From the NCBI RefSeq assembly GCF_021654575.1, contig NZ_AP024488.1, positions 2,999,501 to 3,063,500 of the forward strand: 64,000 nucleotides of DNA, read 5' to 3'. Shown here piece by piece: positions 34,549 through 44,033 of the stretch. The notes under the pieces were generated by a model. The model did no database searches, was not told the DNA's origin, and was given only the letters and a program-made list of their open reading frames with translations. Both the position numbers and the translations under genes were made by a program. The DNA comes from Desulfoluna limicola (GTDB lineage: Bacteria > Desulfobacterota > Desulfobacteria > Desulfobacterales > Desulfolunaceae). Position 1 is the stretch's first letter. Every line of letters begins with the position of its first letter.

Positions 34549-35562
34549 ATGACAGGACCCGCCATTCTTCTTGATCACGGCAGCGGTGGAGAAAAATCCG
34601 ACACCCTTATTGAGGAATCCATCCTTCCCCACATCATCAACCCGCACCTGGCCGTCTTGAACGACGGAGCAAGTGTGTCCATTGGAGGGCATCGCCTTGC
34701 CATCTCAACAGACAGCTATGTGGTGGACCCCATCTTTTTCCCGGGGGGCAGCATCGGGCATCTTGCGGTCCACGGCACGGTCAATGATGTTTCCATGTGC
34801 GGGGCGAGGCCCCTTTACCTCTCCTGTGCCCTCATCATGGAGGAGGGATTTCCGGTACAAGACCTTGAGCGCATCATGGCTGATATGGGAGCCGCTGCAA
34901 AAAAGGCGGGGGTAGCCATCATCACCGGGGACACCAAGGTCGTTCCCAGGGGAGCCTGTGACAAAATCTTCATCAACACCACCGGCATTGGGATCACCCC
35001 CGAAGGCACAGCCCCCTCTGCAGACAAGGCAAAGCCCGGGGATGCTATTATCTTAAGCGGCACCATCGGTGATCACGGCCTGGCCATCCTCTCCAGCCGG
35101 GAGGGCCTCACCTTTCAATCCGAAATCAAAAGCGACACGGCGCCCTTGAACCAAATGGTCTCTGACATCATCGCCATCTGCCCGGAGATCCACGTCCTGC
35201 GGGACCCCACCCGAGGAGGCGTGGCAACAGTCCTGAACGAGGTGGCCAGTGCCTCCGGCGTTCACATCACCCTCCATGAAGACAATCTTCCCATACGCCC
35301 CGATGTGGCAGCCCTGGGCGAACTCCTCGGCCTCGACCCCCTTTACACGGCCAACGAAGGCAAACTCCTGGCGTGGGCCCCCCGTGAAAAGGCCGAAGCG
35401 GTTCTCACCGCCATCCAAAACAGCCCCTACGGAAAAGAGGCCGCCATCATCGGCGAAGTCACATCCACAACCGATCACCCCCACGTCACCCTCACCACCC
35501 TCACCGGTGGCAAAAGGCGGGTTCCTCGACTCACAGGAGACCAACTCCCGAGAATCTGTTAG
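34549..35562 (+). CDS. hypE: Hydrogenase maturation protein HypE
   Basis: 337 aa from MTGPAILLDHGSGGEKSD after AAGGGAG; the longer upstream frame is repeat sequence. HypE is carbamoylated on its C-terminal Cys by HypF and dehydrates it to a thiocyanate for the iron centre. The C-terminus PRLTGDQLPRIC ends in that Cys, as required. ATP-binding GSGGEKSD and LRDPTRGGVATVLNEVA are intact. Last gene of the plus-strand hyp series. Confidence 0.97.
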   Translation: MTGPAILLDHGSGGEKSDTLIEESILPHIINPHLAVLNDGASVSIGGHRLAISTDSYVVDPIFFPGGSIGHLAVHGTVNDVSMCGARPLYLSCALIMEEGFPVQDLERIMADMGAAAKKAGVAIITGDTKVVPRGACDKIFINTTGIGITPEGTAPSADKAKPGDAIILSGTIGDHGLAILSSREGLTFQSEIKSDTAPLNQMVSDIIAICPEIHVLRDPTRGGVATVLNEVASASGVHITLHEDNLPIRPDVAALGELLGLDPLYTANEGKLLAWAPREKAEAVLTAIQNSPYGKEAAIIGEVTSTTDHPHVTLTTLTGGKRRVPRLTGDQLPRIC

Positions 35563-35570
35563 CGAGAAAA

Positions 35571-36149
35571 GCCTCCGGCGGCAAGGTGTGCCACCTTGAA
35601 AGCTGGTTACCGCTGGGCTTTGCCCCTCGTTCCTCGGGTCAAAGCCCATCGGTATTCTGGCAAGCCGGTGTATTACAATTCAGGTTCATCCACCAACCTA
35701 ATCTAAAAAAAATGGGTTTGAGAAACGGATTTTGAGGAGGAGCATGGTGAGTTTTTCTTGTGTAAGTGGTTCATTCCTGGCCATGCCCCAAGCAAAAAGA
35801 GCCGCGACGGAGCACGGCGCACCCGGGAAAGACGCAGCACCAGTTTTCTTCTTGGCCTTGTAGGTGGTGTTTTTCGGGCGAGCCACGCTCTGGCGTTTCT
35901 CGAGCATGGATCCCCGATCATTCGTTTCACCACCAATATCGGGAAACGAATCATTAAAGAGGGCTCCTGTCGCTTCGGATAACCCGAGCAGTCGGGGATG
36001 ACGAAATCGAACGATGAGACCCGTCTATCTTGCGGTAGCGGTTGCCCAATGACACCCGTCGCGCGAATGTATCGAGAACGAGTGAGTTACGACACCCCCC
36101 ATGCATTCGCCATAGGGTTTCCAGGTGCCCCCACCTGGCCGCCGGAGGC
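35571..36149. repeat. Inverted-terminal-repeat element, long copy 16
   Basis: 579 bp with perfect ends. Left arm hairpin AAGGTGTGCCACCTT plus CCCCTCGTTCCTCGGG; right arm hairpin CCAGGTGCCCCCACCTGG. The middle ~300 bp (35690-36000) is unrelated to other copies and holds only a doubtful 69-codon minus-strand frame. Starts eight bases after hypE. Confidence 0.8.
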
Positions 36150-36178
36150 ACGCTTTTTAAAGCATTAGAATGGCAAAA

Positions 36179-36216
36179 AAAATGCCGGGAAGCTTTTTAA
36201 GGCTTCCCGGCATTTT
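36179..36216 (-). terminator. Terminator of the hdr-mvh operon
   Basis: Perfect 12-bp stem ATGCCGGGAAGC / GCTTCCCGGCAT with loop TTTTTAAG and a following U-run on the minus strand, just past the mvhA stop. Confidence 0.92.
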
Positions 36217-36224
36217 GTGTCAGA

Positions 36225-37673
36225 TTATCTGGCCGGCCATTGTCTGACCAGGTTGTTTTTGGAGTCGGTGATGTTGATGGATACGCCGTGATCGCCATCC
36301 AGGCGATGGGTTGCGCAGGAAATTCAGGGGTCGTAGGCGCGCACCGCCATCTCCACCTTATTGAGGATCCCCTCGTCCACATGGCCATCCTTGATGAGGG
36401 TCCGGGCCGCCTGGGTGACGCTCATGTTGATGGGCCCTAAGTTGTGGGTGGTGCCCACAATCATGTTGGCCCGGGTGATCATGCCGTTTTCATCGGTGCT
36501 GTAATCGTGGATCAGCGTGCCTCTGGGAGCCTCCACACATCCGACACCCCGTCCGGCCCTGGGCACCGCATCCGTCCTGATTTCAGGGTCGGTGATGTCC
36601 GGGTCGTTGAGGAGTTTCAAGGCATGCTCGCAGGCGTACACCTCTTCGATGAGGCGCGCCCAGTGATAAAGAAGCGTCGCCTGGGCGGGTCGGCCGAAGA
36701 GAGAGCGGAACTCCTCCAGCTCGGCCTGGGCCCTGGGGGTGGACATCTTGTCCGCCACGTTGATACGGGCCAGGCAGTTGGCACGATAGATCCCCTTGGG
36801 CTCGTCGATATCAAGGGAAAACCCCTCGTTCCAGGACTTGGCGTACGGAAACTTCCCATAGGACCAGGGCACAATTTTCTCGCCCAGGTGATCGGCATAA
36901 TCTTCCGCGTTAAAATCGTGGTAGCTACCGTCTGGCTTCATGAGGCGGAGCTTGCCGTCGTAAAGATTGAGCGCCCCTTCGTCGTCCACGGTCCCGATGA
37001 ACCCGGTCTCGATGACGCCCAGCGTCTTTACCGTATCCAGGTACTGAGGGAAAATGTCCTTCTTGGCAAACTCGATGGTGAAGAGCGCGAAATCGAGGAT
37101 CTCCGTCATCTCTTCGATCATCCGGCCACGGTCCTCTTCCAACAGAGGTTTGGAGAAGCCACCCACCACACCGGCCACAGGGTGGATCGATTTTCCCGCA
37201 AACTGCTCCAGGATCATCTTGGCCTTGTAGCGCATGGTGACGACCTTCTTCGCCAGCTCCGGGTTGGCCTTTGCCACCCCGATGACATTCCTGACGGCGT
37301 AATCACTCTCCGGGCCGATGACGAAATCGGCTGCGGCCAGAAAGAAAAAATGAAGCAGCTTGTCCTCGGCCTGGGCAATGGTCTGCATGAGCTCCCGCAG
37401 TTTCTGACCCGCAGGAGGGGGCGTCACCCCAAAGCAATTGTCCACCGCCTTCACCGACGCAAGGTGGTGATGCCACGGACAGATACCGCAGATTCGATTC
37501 ACGATCCGCGGCAGCTCCTCGGCTGGCTTGCCCTCCACAAACTTCTCAAACCCCCTTAACGATTGAAAGTGGACCTTGGAGTCCTGCACGTTCCCATCGT
37601 CATCAAGCTTGATGGCGATGGAGGCGTGACCCTCAATCCGGGTAAGGGGAGAGATATGTATCTCCTGACTCAT
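36225..37673 (-). CDS. mvhA: [NiFeSe] F420-non-reducing hydrogenase large subunit MvhA (selenoprotein)
   Basis: 482 aa when the in-frame UGA at 36324-36326 is read as selenocysteine (residue 450). The N-terminal nickel motif RICGICPWHHH is near residue 60. The C-terminal nickel motif DPCxxC appears as DPU-ISCATHR, with UGA exactly at the first cysteine. After ATH a 26-residue tail (RLDGDHGVSINITDSKNNLV onward, ending RQWPAR) is the extension removed by a maturation protease. A hairpin (36291-36307) lies 16 nt after the UGA. Without readthrough both terminal Ni ligands would be lost. The subunit oxidises H2 for the Hdr complex. Last gene before the terminator. Confidence 0.95.
36291..36307 (-). 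promoter_or_regulatory. Probable SECIS hairpin in mvhA
   Basis: Begins 16 nt after UGA: stem ATCGCC / GGCGAT, loop TGGAT. Same spacing and stem length as in mvhD and the hdrC-hdrB fusion. Confidence 0.7.
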
Positions 37674-37710
37674 CGTTTCCCTCCTTTATGTATGGTAATC
37701 CTCAAGACCA

Positions 37711-38634
37711 CTACTTCGGCTGCCTCAACATGCAATGGGCTCCGGAGAACCGCTGAAGCGACGTCACCTCAGGCAACGATCCCAGCTCAATGCCGTTGGA
37801 TGCCAGGGCATTGAGCATGTCCAGCATCTGGTTCCCGTCCTGCTTCACCGGCCCGTTGCAGCCGCGGCAGGGCACCAGAGCTGAAATACAGCGCGGATTC
37901 ACCAGATCCCCTCCGCAACCGGCCCGGGTCACGGGCCCCATGCAGAGATATCCCTGCTCCAGAAGGCAGCGCAGCCCCTCCATGGGTTTGGCGTAATCCT
38001 GCACCACTGGGGGGGTGAGAAACCGTTTGAGCTGCTTCACATCTCCCTTGCCCTCCCGTACAGCGGGGCAGGTATCGCAGACGCTTGTCGTGAGAAGGTT
38101 GGGCGGCCGCCCTTCCAGCAGGGAGAGAAGCGCCTCGAACACCTGGTCCGGATGGGGCGGGCACCCTGGCAGAAATATGTCCACCTTGATCCGCTCATCC
38201 AGGGCATAGCTCCCATCAAGAAGAGGCGGAATCCCATCCTTCGGCCTTTCAGGGCCCTGGTCCGTGGTCATGGTGGAGTAGTACCGCTGCAGGATATCCT
38301 CGTTCCCGTAGGTGTTGCTCAAGGAGGGGATGCCCCCATGGGTGGCGCAACTTCCCAGAGCCACGATGTACTTGCACTTCTCCCGCATCTCGATGGCCAC
38401 TTCCAGGTGCTCTGCGTTGCGGATCCCGCCGCTTATGATGCCCACATCGGCCTCGGGGATTGTCAGCTCTTTGCCCTCCCCCATCTGCCCATAGTACTTG
38501 TGGTCCATGAGCACCGGTATATGCACAAACTCCACCAGCTCAAGGAGCGTAAGAAGCCGCTCGCCCAAGTCCACGATGGCCACTTCACACCCAGAGCAGG
38601 AGTTTAACCAGTCACTTGCTACCTTTACGGCCAT
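37711..38634 (-). CDS. mvhG: F420-non-reducing hydrogenase small subunit MvhG
   Basis: 307 aa. N-terminal WLNSCSGCEVAIVD supplies proximal cluster ligands, with GSCATHGG, FLPGCPPHPDQVFE, CDTCPAVR and GYLCMGPVTRAGCGG for further Fe-S ligation. It has no Tat signal, so the enzyme is cytoplasmic, as expected for Mvh. No in-frame UGA. Start ATG at 38634 after GGGAG; a TTG two codons earlier is possible. Carries electrons from MvhA to MvhD. Confidence 0.95.
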   Translation of the reverse strand: MAVKVASDWLNSCSGCEVAIVDLGERLLTLLELVEFVHIPVLMDHKYYGQMGEGKELTIPEADVGIISGGIRNAEHLEVAIEMREKCKYIVALGSCATHGGIPSLSNTYGNEDILQRYYSTMTTDQGPERPKDGIPPLLDGSYALDERIKVDIFLPGCPPHPDQVFEALLSLLEGRPPNLLTTSVCDTCPAVREGKGDVKQLKRFLTPPVVQDYAKPMEGLRCLLEQGYLCMGPVTRAGCGGDLVNPRCISALVPCRGCNGPVKQDGNQMLDMLNALASNGIELGSLPEVTSLQRFSGAHCMLRQPK

Positions 38635-38686
38635 AACCAACTCCCTGTATGATTGATGATGGTTTGACTATCCCAGTACGAAGGCC

Positions 38687-39982
38687 TCACAGCCCCACCT
38701 CGGCAAGATCCGGCCCCAGGTAGACCCGCTCTTCCGGCCCCAGAATGCCCAAGGAGAGAGCGATGAGGGTCCAGAGGTGGACGGTGTGATACCCCGCCTC
38801 ATTATGCTCGCTCAAGTCGTGAATCTGAGCGTGGCAGTTGTGACAGGGGGTGATGCAGTAGTCGGCCTCTGTGGCCCGGATCTGATTAAGCTTGATACGA
38901 CCGTAGGCCCGTCTCTCCTCGGCATACCCCGACTGGAGAAAGCCCCCGCCGCCACCGCAGCAGAAGTTGTTGGATTTGTTGGGGTACATATCCACAAAAT
39001 TATCATCCCCAACCACCTTTTTCACCACATAGCGCAGGTCATCGGCCATGGGATCGCCAAAACTCTTTCTCACCAGCTGGCAGGGGTCCTGTACGGTAAA
39101 CTTGATGCCGAGCTCCTTGTTCCAGTCGGAGTTCACCTCAAGCTTTCCTTCCCTGATCCATTTGGCGTAGTACTCGATGATGCTCTTGATCTCAAAGTTG
39201 TGAGGGATCTTGAATTTTTCCAGTCCGGACCGGACTGCGAAGAGTTCGTGCCCTCACTCCGTGTTGAGCCACACCTTGCATCCCAGCGCCTCCACGGCAT
39301 CCACCTTGGTCTGCACGATGGAGCGCCAGGCATCGTCATCGGCCAGGAACATGCAGTAGTTTTCCGCCGCCCAGCCCTTGGAACCGTAGGTCCAGTCTGC
39401 CTCCGCACGGTGAAGGATCTTCCAGAGAGGAATCATCTCTTCGGGCTCGGTCACCGGCTCCCGGGAGTTCTGGTTGAGGAAAAACTCCGCCCCGGCCTTG
39501 TCCATGGGAACCGGCATGCCGGAAAACTCGGGCTGGGTCTCCCGCACCTCGTCCGCCACATCCTCCACCACAAAGACCCAATCCTCTTCAGAGGCCCCCA
39601 TGGCGCTGCAGGTATCGTGCTTCAGGGCCAGATCACAGGAGCCAACGATCCCTACGGGACGTTCCTCCCTGGGCCTTGTTTTCCGCACATTGTAGACCAG
39701 CTGCGGGATGTTGATGCTCATGGGGCAGACATGGATACACCGCTGGCACATGGTGCACATCCACGCCCACTCATGGTTTTCAAGTTCCTCGTCCATCCCC
39801 AGCATCGCCATGCGAAGAAATTTCCTGGGGTCCATATCCTCAAGACCCGTGGCCGGACATCCGGAGGCACACAGCCCGCATGTCAGGCACAGGTTCAGGT
39901 TGCCGCCTTCGGGCAGGAGCTCCATCACCTTGTCCTTAAAGCTGCTTCCCTGTTTGGATTTCAGTCTCACCTCTTGGGGCAT
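38687..39982 (-). CDS. Heterodisulfide reductase HdrC-HdrB fusion (HdrD-like), selenoprotein
   Basis: 431 aa with UGA at 39254-39256 read as selenocysteine (residue 243). The N-terminal part is HdrC-like, with two [4Fe-4S] motifs CLTCGLCASGCPATG (~32) and CTMCQRCIHVCPMS (~75). The rest is HdrB-like with two CCG domains. The first contains GSCDLALKHDTC and the UGA in NTE-U-GHELF, where CCG domains have Cys. The second contains DPCQLVRKSF, NNFCCGGGGG and ITPCHNCHAQ. The frame continues unbroken on both sides of the UGA. A 7-bp hairpin lies 16 nt after it. CCG domains bind the noncubane clusters that reduce the disulfide substrate. Start ATG after GGAGAGG. Confidence 0.92.
39221..39237 (-). promoter_or_regulatory. 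Probable SECIS hairpin in the hdrC-hdrB fusion
   Basis: Begins 16 nt after UGA: CAGTCCG-GTC-CGGACTG. The GGTC apex recalls the GGUCU loop of the E. coli fdhF SECIS. Confidence 0.7.
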
Positions 39983-40034
39983 CGCCTTACCTCTCCTTTG
40001 CTTCGTTTGATCGTTCTGGTGGCCGCACCGAAGC

Positions 40035-40472
40035 CTACTCGTCTCCAGCCGCACGCCTGCAGGGACCTTCCCGGTTGGGGCCCAGGGCTTTTACTTTTTC
40101 CGTAAAGGCTGTGACCACCTCCGCAAAGCGGCTCGCTTCCGCCGAGGAGACCCACTCCAGGGCATACCGCTGGGGATCAATGCCCTCTTCTTCCAGAACA
40201 AAACGAATGACATCCGACCGTGCACTTGCTTTGTGATTACCTTCCAGGTAATGGCACTCGCCCGGATGTCAGCCCATCACCAGGACACCGTCCGCGCCCC
40301 TGGTGAGCGCCCCCACCACATGATTGGGGTGCACCATGCCCGTACACATCACACGCACCGCCCGCATGTTGGGTGGGTACTGAAGCCGGGAAACCCCCGC
40401 CAAATCTCCACCAGCGTATGCGCACCAGTTGCAGAGAAACCCGATAATGACCGGCTCAAATTCTTCCGTCAT
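40035..40472 (-). CDS. mvhD: Hydrogenase iron-sulfur subunit MvhD (selenoprotein)
   Basis: 145 aa with UGA at 40269-40271 read as selenocysteine (residue 68). MvhD links the hydrogenase to HdrA through a [2Fe-2S] cluster. Family residues: GFLCNWCAYAGGDLAG (10-26), RVMCTGMV, and GCHPGECHYLEGN, in which the first Cys is the UGA. Methanogen VhuD also has selenocysteine in this family, by established knowledge. Start ATG after GGGAGGA. A repeat element separates it from hdrA upstream; the HdrC-HdrB fusion follows after 52 bases. Confidence 0.94.
40236..40252 (-). promoter_or_regulatory. Probable SECIS hairpin in mvhD
   Basis: Begins 16 nt after UGA: stem ATTACC / GGTAAT, loop TGGAA. Confidence 0.7.
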
Positions 40473-40566
40473 GCTGTCCTCCCTTCCGACGGCTAGTGCC
40501 GCCTTCTCTGGATGTACCAAAAACATGCTTAAAAGATTGTCACCATTCAGCTCTTGAAAGAACACA

Positions 40567-40696
40567 TCTCCGGCGGCCCTGCCGGGAGCCAAACGCTTGA
40601 AAAGTTTGACAAACAAATCTTGACGGTGGGCGTCGAATGAATCCCCAATCACAGGCGCAACCTGGTTTCGAGGTGGCACACCTCGCCGCCGGAGGC
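40567..40696. repeat. Inverted-terminal-repeat element, copy 17
   Basis: Left end TCTCCGGCGGC slightly eroded, arm CCTGCCGGGAGCCAAAC; right hairpin GAGGTGGCACACCTC and a perfect end. Sits between hdrA and mvhD within the operon; core sequence degenerate, T-run absent. Confidence 0.85.
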
Positions 40697-40730
40697 AAAA
40701 TCATGCTGAATGGTTCCAAAAAAGAATCCG

Positions 40731-43700
40731 CTACAACGGCGAAAGTGCCGCCTCCACCTGTGCCCAGAGCTGCTCCCCGGTGAACCCCTTGACAGTAATG
40801 CCCTCCTTGGGGCAGGTGGCCGAGCAAAGCCCGCACCCTTTGCACAGGGCGTGATCACTTTCGATGCGCTTGTGCTGTTGGTCGCCTGACGTATACTCGG
40901 TGAGAGTCAAGGCATCGTATGGGCAGACATCCAGGCAGAGCGCGCAACCGTCGCAGCTCTCCATCACAAAGGATTTCACGGGATCGAGCTCCATCTTCTC
41001 CTTTGCCAGGATGATGCCGGCACGGGCCGCAGCGGCCTTGGCCTGGGCCTTGGACTCGTCCAGGCTCTTCGGGTAGTTGCAAAGCCCCGCCACAAAGAGA
41101 CCGTCCACGCTCACATCCACGGGACGCAGCTTGGGGTGGGCTTCATTGATAAACCCGTCGGCGTTGGTGCCGCACTTGAACAACTCGGCCAGGGCCGCAT
41201 TCCCGTTTGATTCGATGGCGGCGGCCAGGACCAGCTGATCGGCCTCGATGGCCATGGGGCGCTGGAGCACCGGGTCAAAGGCCCGCACCACAAGGTGGCC
41301 GTTTTCGTGCACCACATGGGGTTTGGTCGCCTGGGTGTATCGCATAAAGATCACCCCCAGCGCCCTTGCCTTCTGGTAGAGCATCTCCTGGGTGCCGAAG
41401 GTGCGCATCTCGCGATAGAGCACCACCACCCGCATGTTCGGGTTCATCTCCTTGAGTTCCACGGCCTTCTTCGCCGTGTGGGAGCAGCAGACCCGGCTGC
41501 AGTAGGGCCGGTTTTCATCCCTTGAGCCCACGCACTGGATAAAAACGGTGCTATCCACCCCCCCCATGCGCTGGGGATCTTTGGTGAAGGCCTTGTCAAA
41601 CATCAGGTGGGTCATCACGCGGGAATCACGGCCGAACAGGTGCTCATCCGGAACCGATTCCCTGGCGCCGGTGGCCAACACCGCCACGCCATGCGTAAAT
41701 TCACGCTCTCCTCCTGCCACCGCCACGGTGGTGGTAAACTTACCCACAGACCCCTTCACGTCCACCACGGATGCCCCCGTCAGAACCGAGATGTCCGGAT
41801 GGTTTTCCAAGGTGGCGATCATCTCATCCAGCATGGGGCCCACCGCCCTGCCGTCGGTGGTTTTATCCAGACACAGGGCATTGCCGCCGAGGCGGTCTTT
41901 CTTCTCCACCAGAGTCGTCGGATACCCCTGACTGGCCAGTTCCAGGGCGCTCTGAATGCCTGAAACCCCGCCGCCGATGACCAGGGCCTTCTGGGTCACA
42001 TCAATGATTTCGCCATGAAGCGAGACGGACAACCCCACCTTGGCCACGGCCATGCGCACCTGGATTTTTGCCTTTTCCGTGGCCTGCGCCGGGGCCTCTT
42101 TGTGAACCCAGGCGTTGTGATTTCGTATGTTGGCCATCTCAAAGAGAAAACCGTTGAGGGCCGACTCCTTTAACGTGTCCTGAAACAGGGGTTCATGGGT
42201 TCGGGGGGTGCAGGCGGCCACCACCACGCGATTCAGGTTGTGCTCTTCGATGGTGGCGGCAATAAGGGCCTGGGTATCCGTGGAGCAGGTAAACAGGTTG
42301 TTCTCCACATGCACCACCCCGGGAAGGGCTTTCGCATAGTCAGCAACTGCTGCCACATCCACCACCCCGGCAATATTCACCCCGCACGAGCAGACAAACA
42401 CACCGATACGCGGCTCATCGCTCTCCACGGCCCGTTCTTGCGGGTAGCTCTTGACGGCAGCGTCCTGCCCCCTGGCATCTTTCAGAAGCACCGAGACATC
42501 GGAAGCCGCCGCAGAAGCTTGGGTCACCGCCCTGGGAATGCCCATGGGGGCCCTGAAGCTTCCCACCGCATAGATCCCGGGAACCGTGGTTTCGATGGGG
42601 GACTCGGCTGTGCTTTGGGCAAAATCAAACTCGTCCAGGGCAATGCCGGTGACCGTGGCGAGCTTTTTCACCCCTTTTTGAGCCGTCAGTCCGACGGAGA
42701 GCACCACCATGTCAAACAGCTCATCGGCCATGCTCCCGTCCTCTTGGGCGTAACTGAGCCTGACCCCCTTGCCGTCAGGGCCCGGGAGGATGGTATGGGG
42801 GCGGGCTTTGATAAAACGAATCTCCTTGTCCCGGGCATCTTCGTAATACGCATCAAATTCCTTGCCGTGGCAGCGGATATCCATATTGAAGATGGCCTGA
42901 TCGGACGCCCCCTTGGGCAGGTGGTCCCGGGTGACGCCCGCCTGCTTGATGGCGTACATGCAGCAGACGCTGGAGCAGTACTTCTTGTCGTTGCGGTTGA
43001 TGCTTCGCGACCCGACGCACTGAATCCACGCCACCTTCATGGGCTCGGCATCATCCGATGGACGCTTGAGGTGCCCCATGTTGGGACCTCCGGCCGAGAG
43101 GAGACGCTCATACTCCATGCTGGTGACCACATCGGGAATGACACCGTATCCGGTGTAGTCATGTTTGGAAGGGGAAAAGGGCTGGAAACCAGGGGCAAGA
43201 ATGAGGGCTCCCACGTTCAGGGTAAGCAGTTCCTCTTTCTCGTTAAAGTTGATGGCATCGCTGGGACACGCCTTGGCACACGCCCCGCACTTGCCTTTTT
43301 GAAGATAGATGCAGCTTTCAGGATCCAGGGCATACGAGAGAGGTACCGTCTGGCCATACTTGATGTAGGCTGCCTTGCGCTTGCTGATTCCGGCGTTGTG
43401 CTCGTCGTCCACCTTTTTGGGGCACTTTTCCGCACAAATTCCGCAGGCGATACACTTCTCCATGTCCACAAAGCGGGGGTGTTTCTTTACCGTTACCGTA
43501 AAATGTCCCGCTTCACCCGATACACTCTCAAGCTCTGACAACGTCAGTATTTCGATATTTAAGTGCCGACCGCACTCAACCAATTTGGGTGAGATAATTC
43601 ACATGGCGCAGTCATTGGTGGGAAAGGTCTTGTCCAGCATGGCCATACCGCCACCGATGCCGGCACTTTTCTCCACCAGAAAGACCCGGTACCCCGAGTC

Positions 43701-43775
43701 CGCAAGGTCCAGCGCGGACTGAATTCCGGTAATACCGCCCCCCACCACCATGACGGAACCGACAGGTTTGCTCAT
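40731..43775 (-). CDS. hdrA: Heterodisulfide reductase subunit HdrA, long form, selenoprotein
   Basis: 1014 aa with UGA at 43599-43601 read as selenocysteine (residue 59). It starts [17 protein letters not shown] (FAD site) after AGAGG. The UGA replaces the second Cys of the conserved NDCxxC, giving [15 protein letters not shown]. It continues with ferredoxin motifs [14 protein letters not shown] and [11 protein letters not shown], then a second, complete HdrA-like flavoprotein half ([20 protein letters not shown] near 565), and ends with [14 protein letters not shown] and [15 protein letters not shown]. The FAD is the site of electron bifurcation. About 1000 aa is normal for two-module HdrA proteins. 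Confidence 0.94.
43559..43579 (-). promoter_or_regulatory. Candidate SECIS hairpin in hdrA
   Basis: TTGAGTGC-GGTCG-GCACTTAA (one G-U pair), starting 19 nt after UGA, with GGTC at the apex. An alternative hairpin, CTCA...TGAG, starts 5 nt after the UGA. Confidence 0.5.
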
Positions 43776-43837
43776 AGTCGCACCTCTTGATCGTTTGGAT
43801 GGTTATTTGCGATGGTCGTGCAACACATCAAAAGCCA

Positions 43838-43870
43838 CGTCAGATACCCTTCCAGGGTACCTGACGTTTG
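43838..43870. terminator. Hairpin between the protease gene and hdrA
   Basis: CGTCAGATACCCT-TCC-AGGGTACCTGACG, near-perfect 13-bp stem. No long U-run on the minus strand, so it may be partial termination or an RNA-processing site within the operon. Confidence 0.5.
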
Positions 43871-44033
43871 CTCGGCTTTTTATCGTTTACACCCGCATCG
43901 CTATATGGAGCCCCTCGGAACGCCATACGTACCGAAGGGAAACGGTATCTCATCATGAAAGAAAGACATGGACCTTACACCCGCTGTGTCGGCAATAACG
44001 CGGCTCAGAATATTCAACACACTGCATTCGTGT

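Noticed and set aside
35698-35907. 69-codon minus-strand frame inside the long element copy 16
   Set aside because: Basic, low-complexity start and no domain. Possible gene fragment, but not supportable as a gene.
39254-39256. Stop codon splitting HdrC-HdrB into two genes
   Set aside because: Homology is continuous across the UGA, it falls on a conserved Cys, and a hairpin follows at the same spacing as in mvhA and mvhD. Readthrough as Sec is the better explanation.
36444-43538. Long plus-strand frames (36444-37559, 38777-40105, 42195-43538) opposite the hydrogenase operon
   Set aside because: Antisense shadows of mvhA, the Hdr fusion, mvhG and hdrA; no starts with ribosome sites and no recognisable domains.
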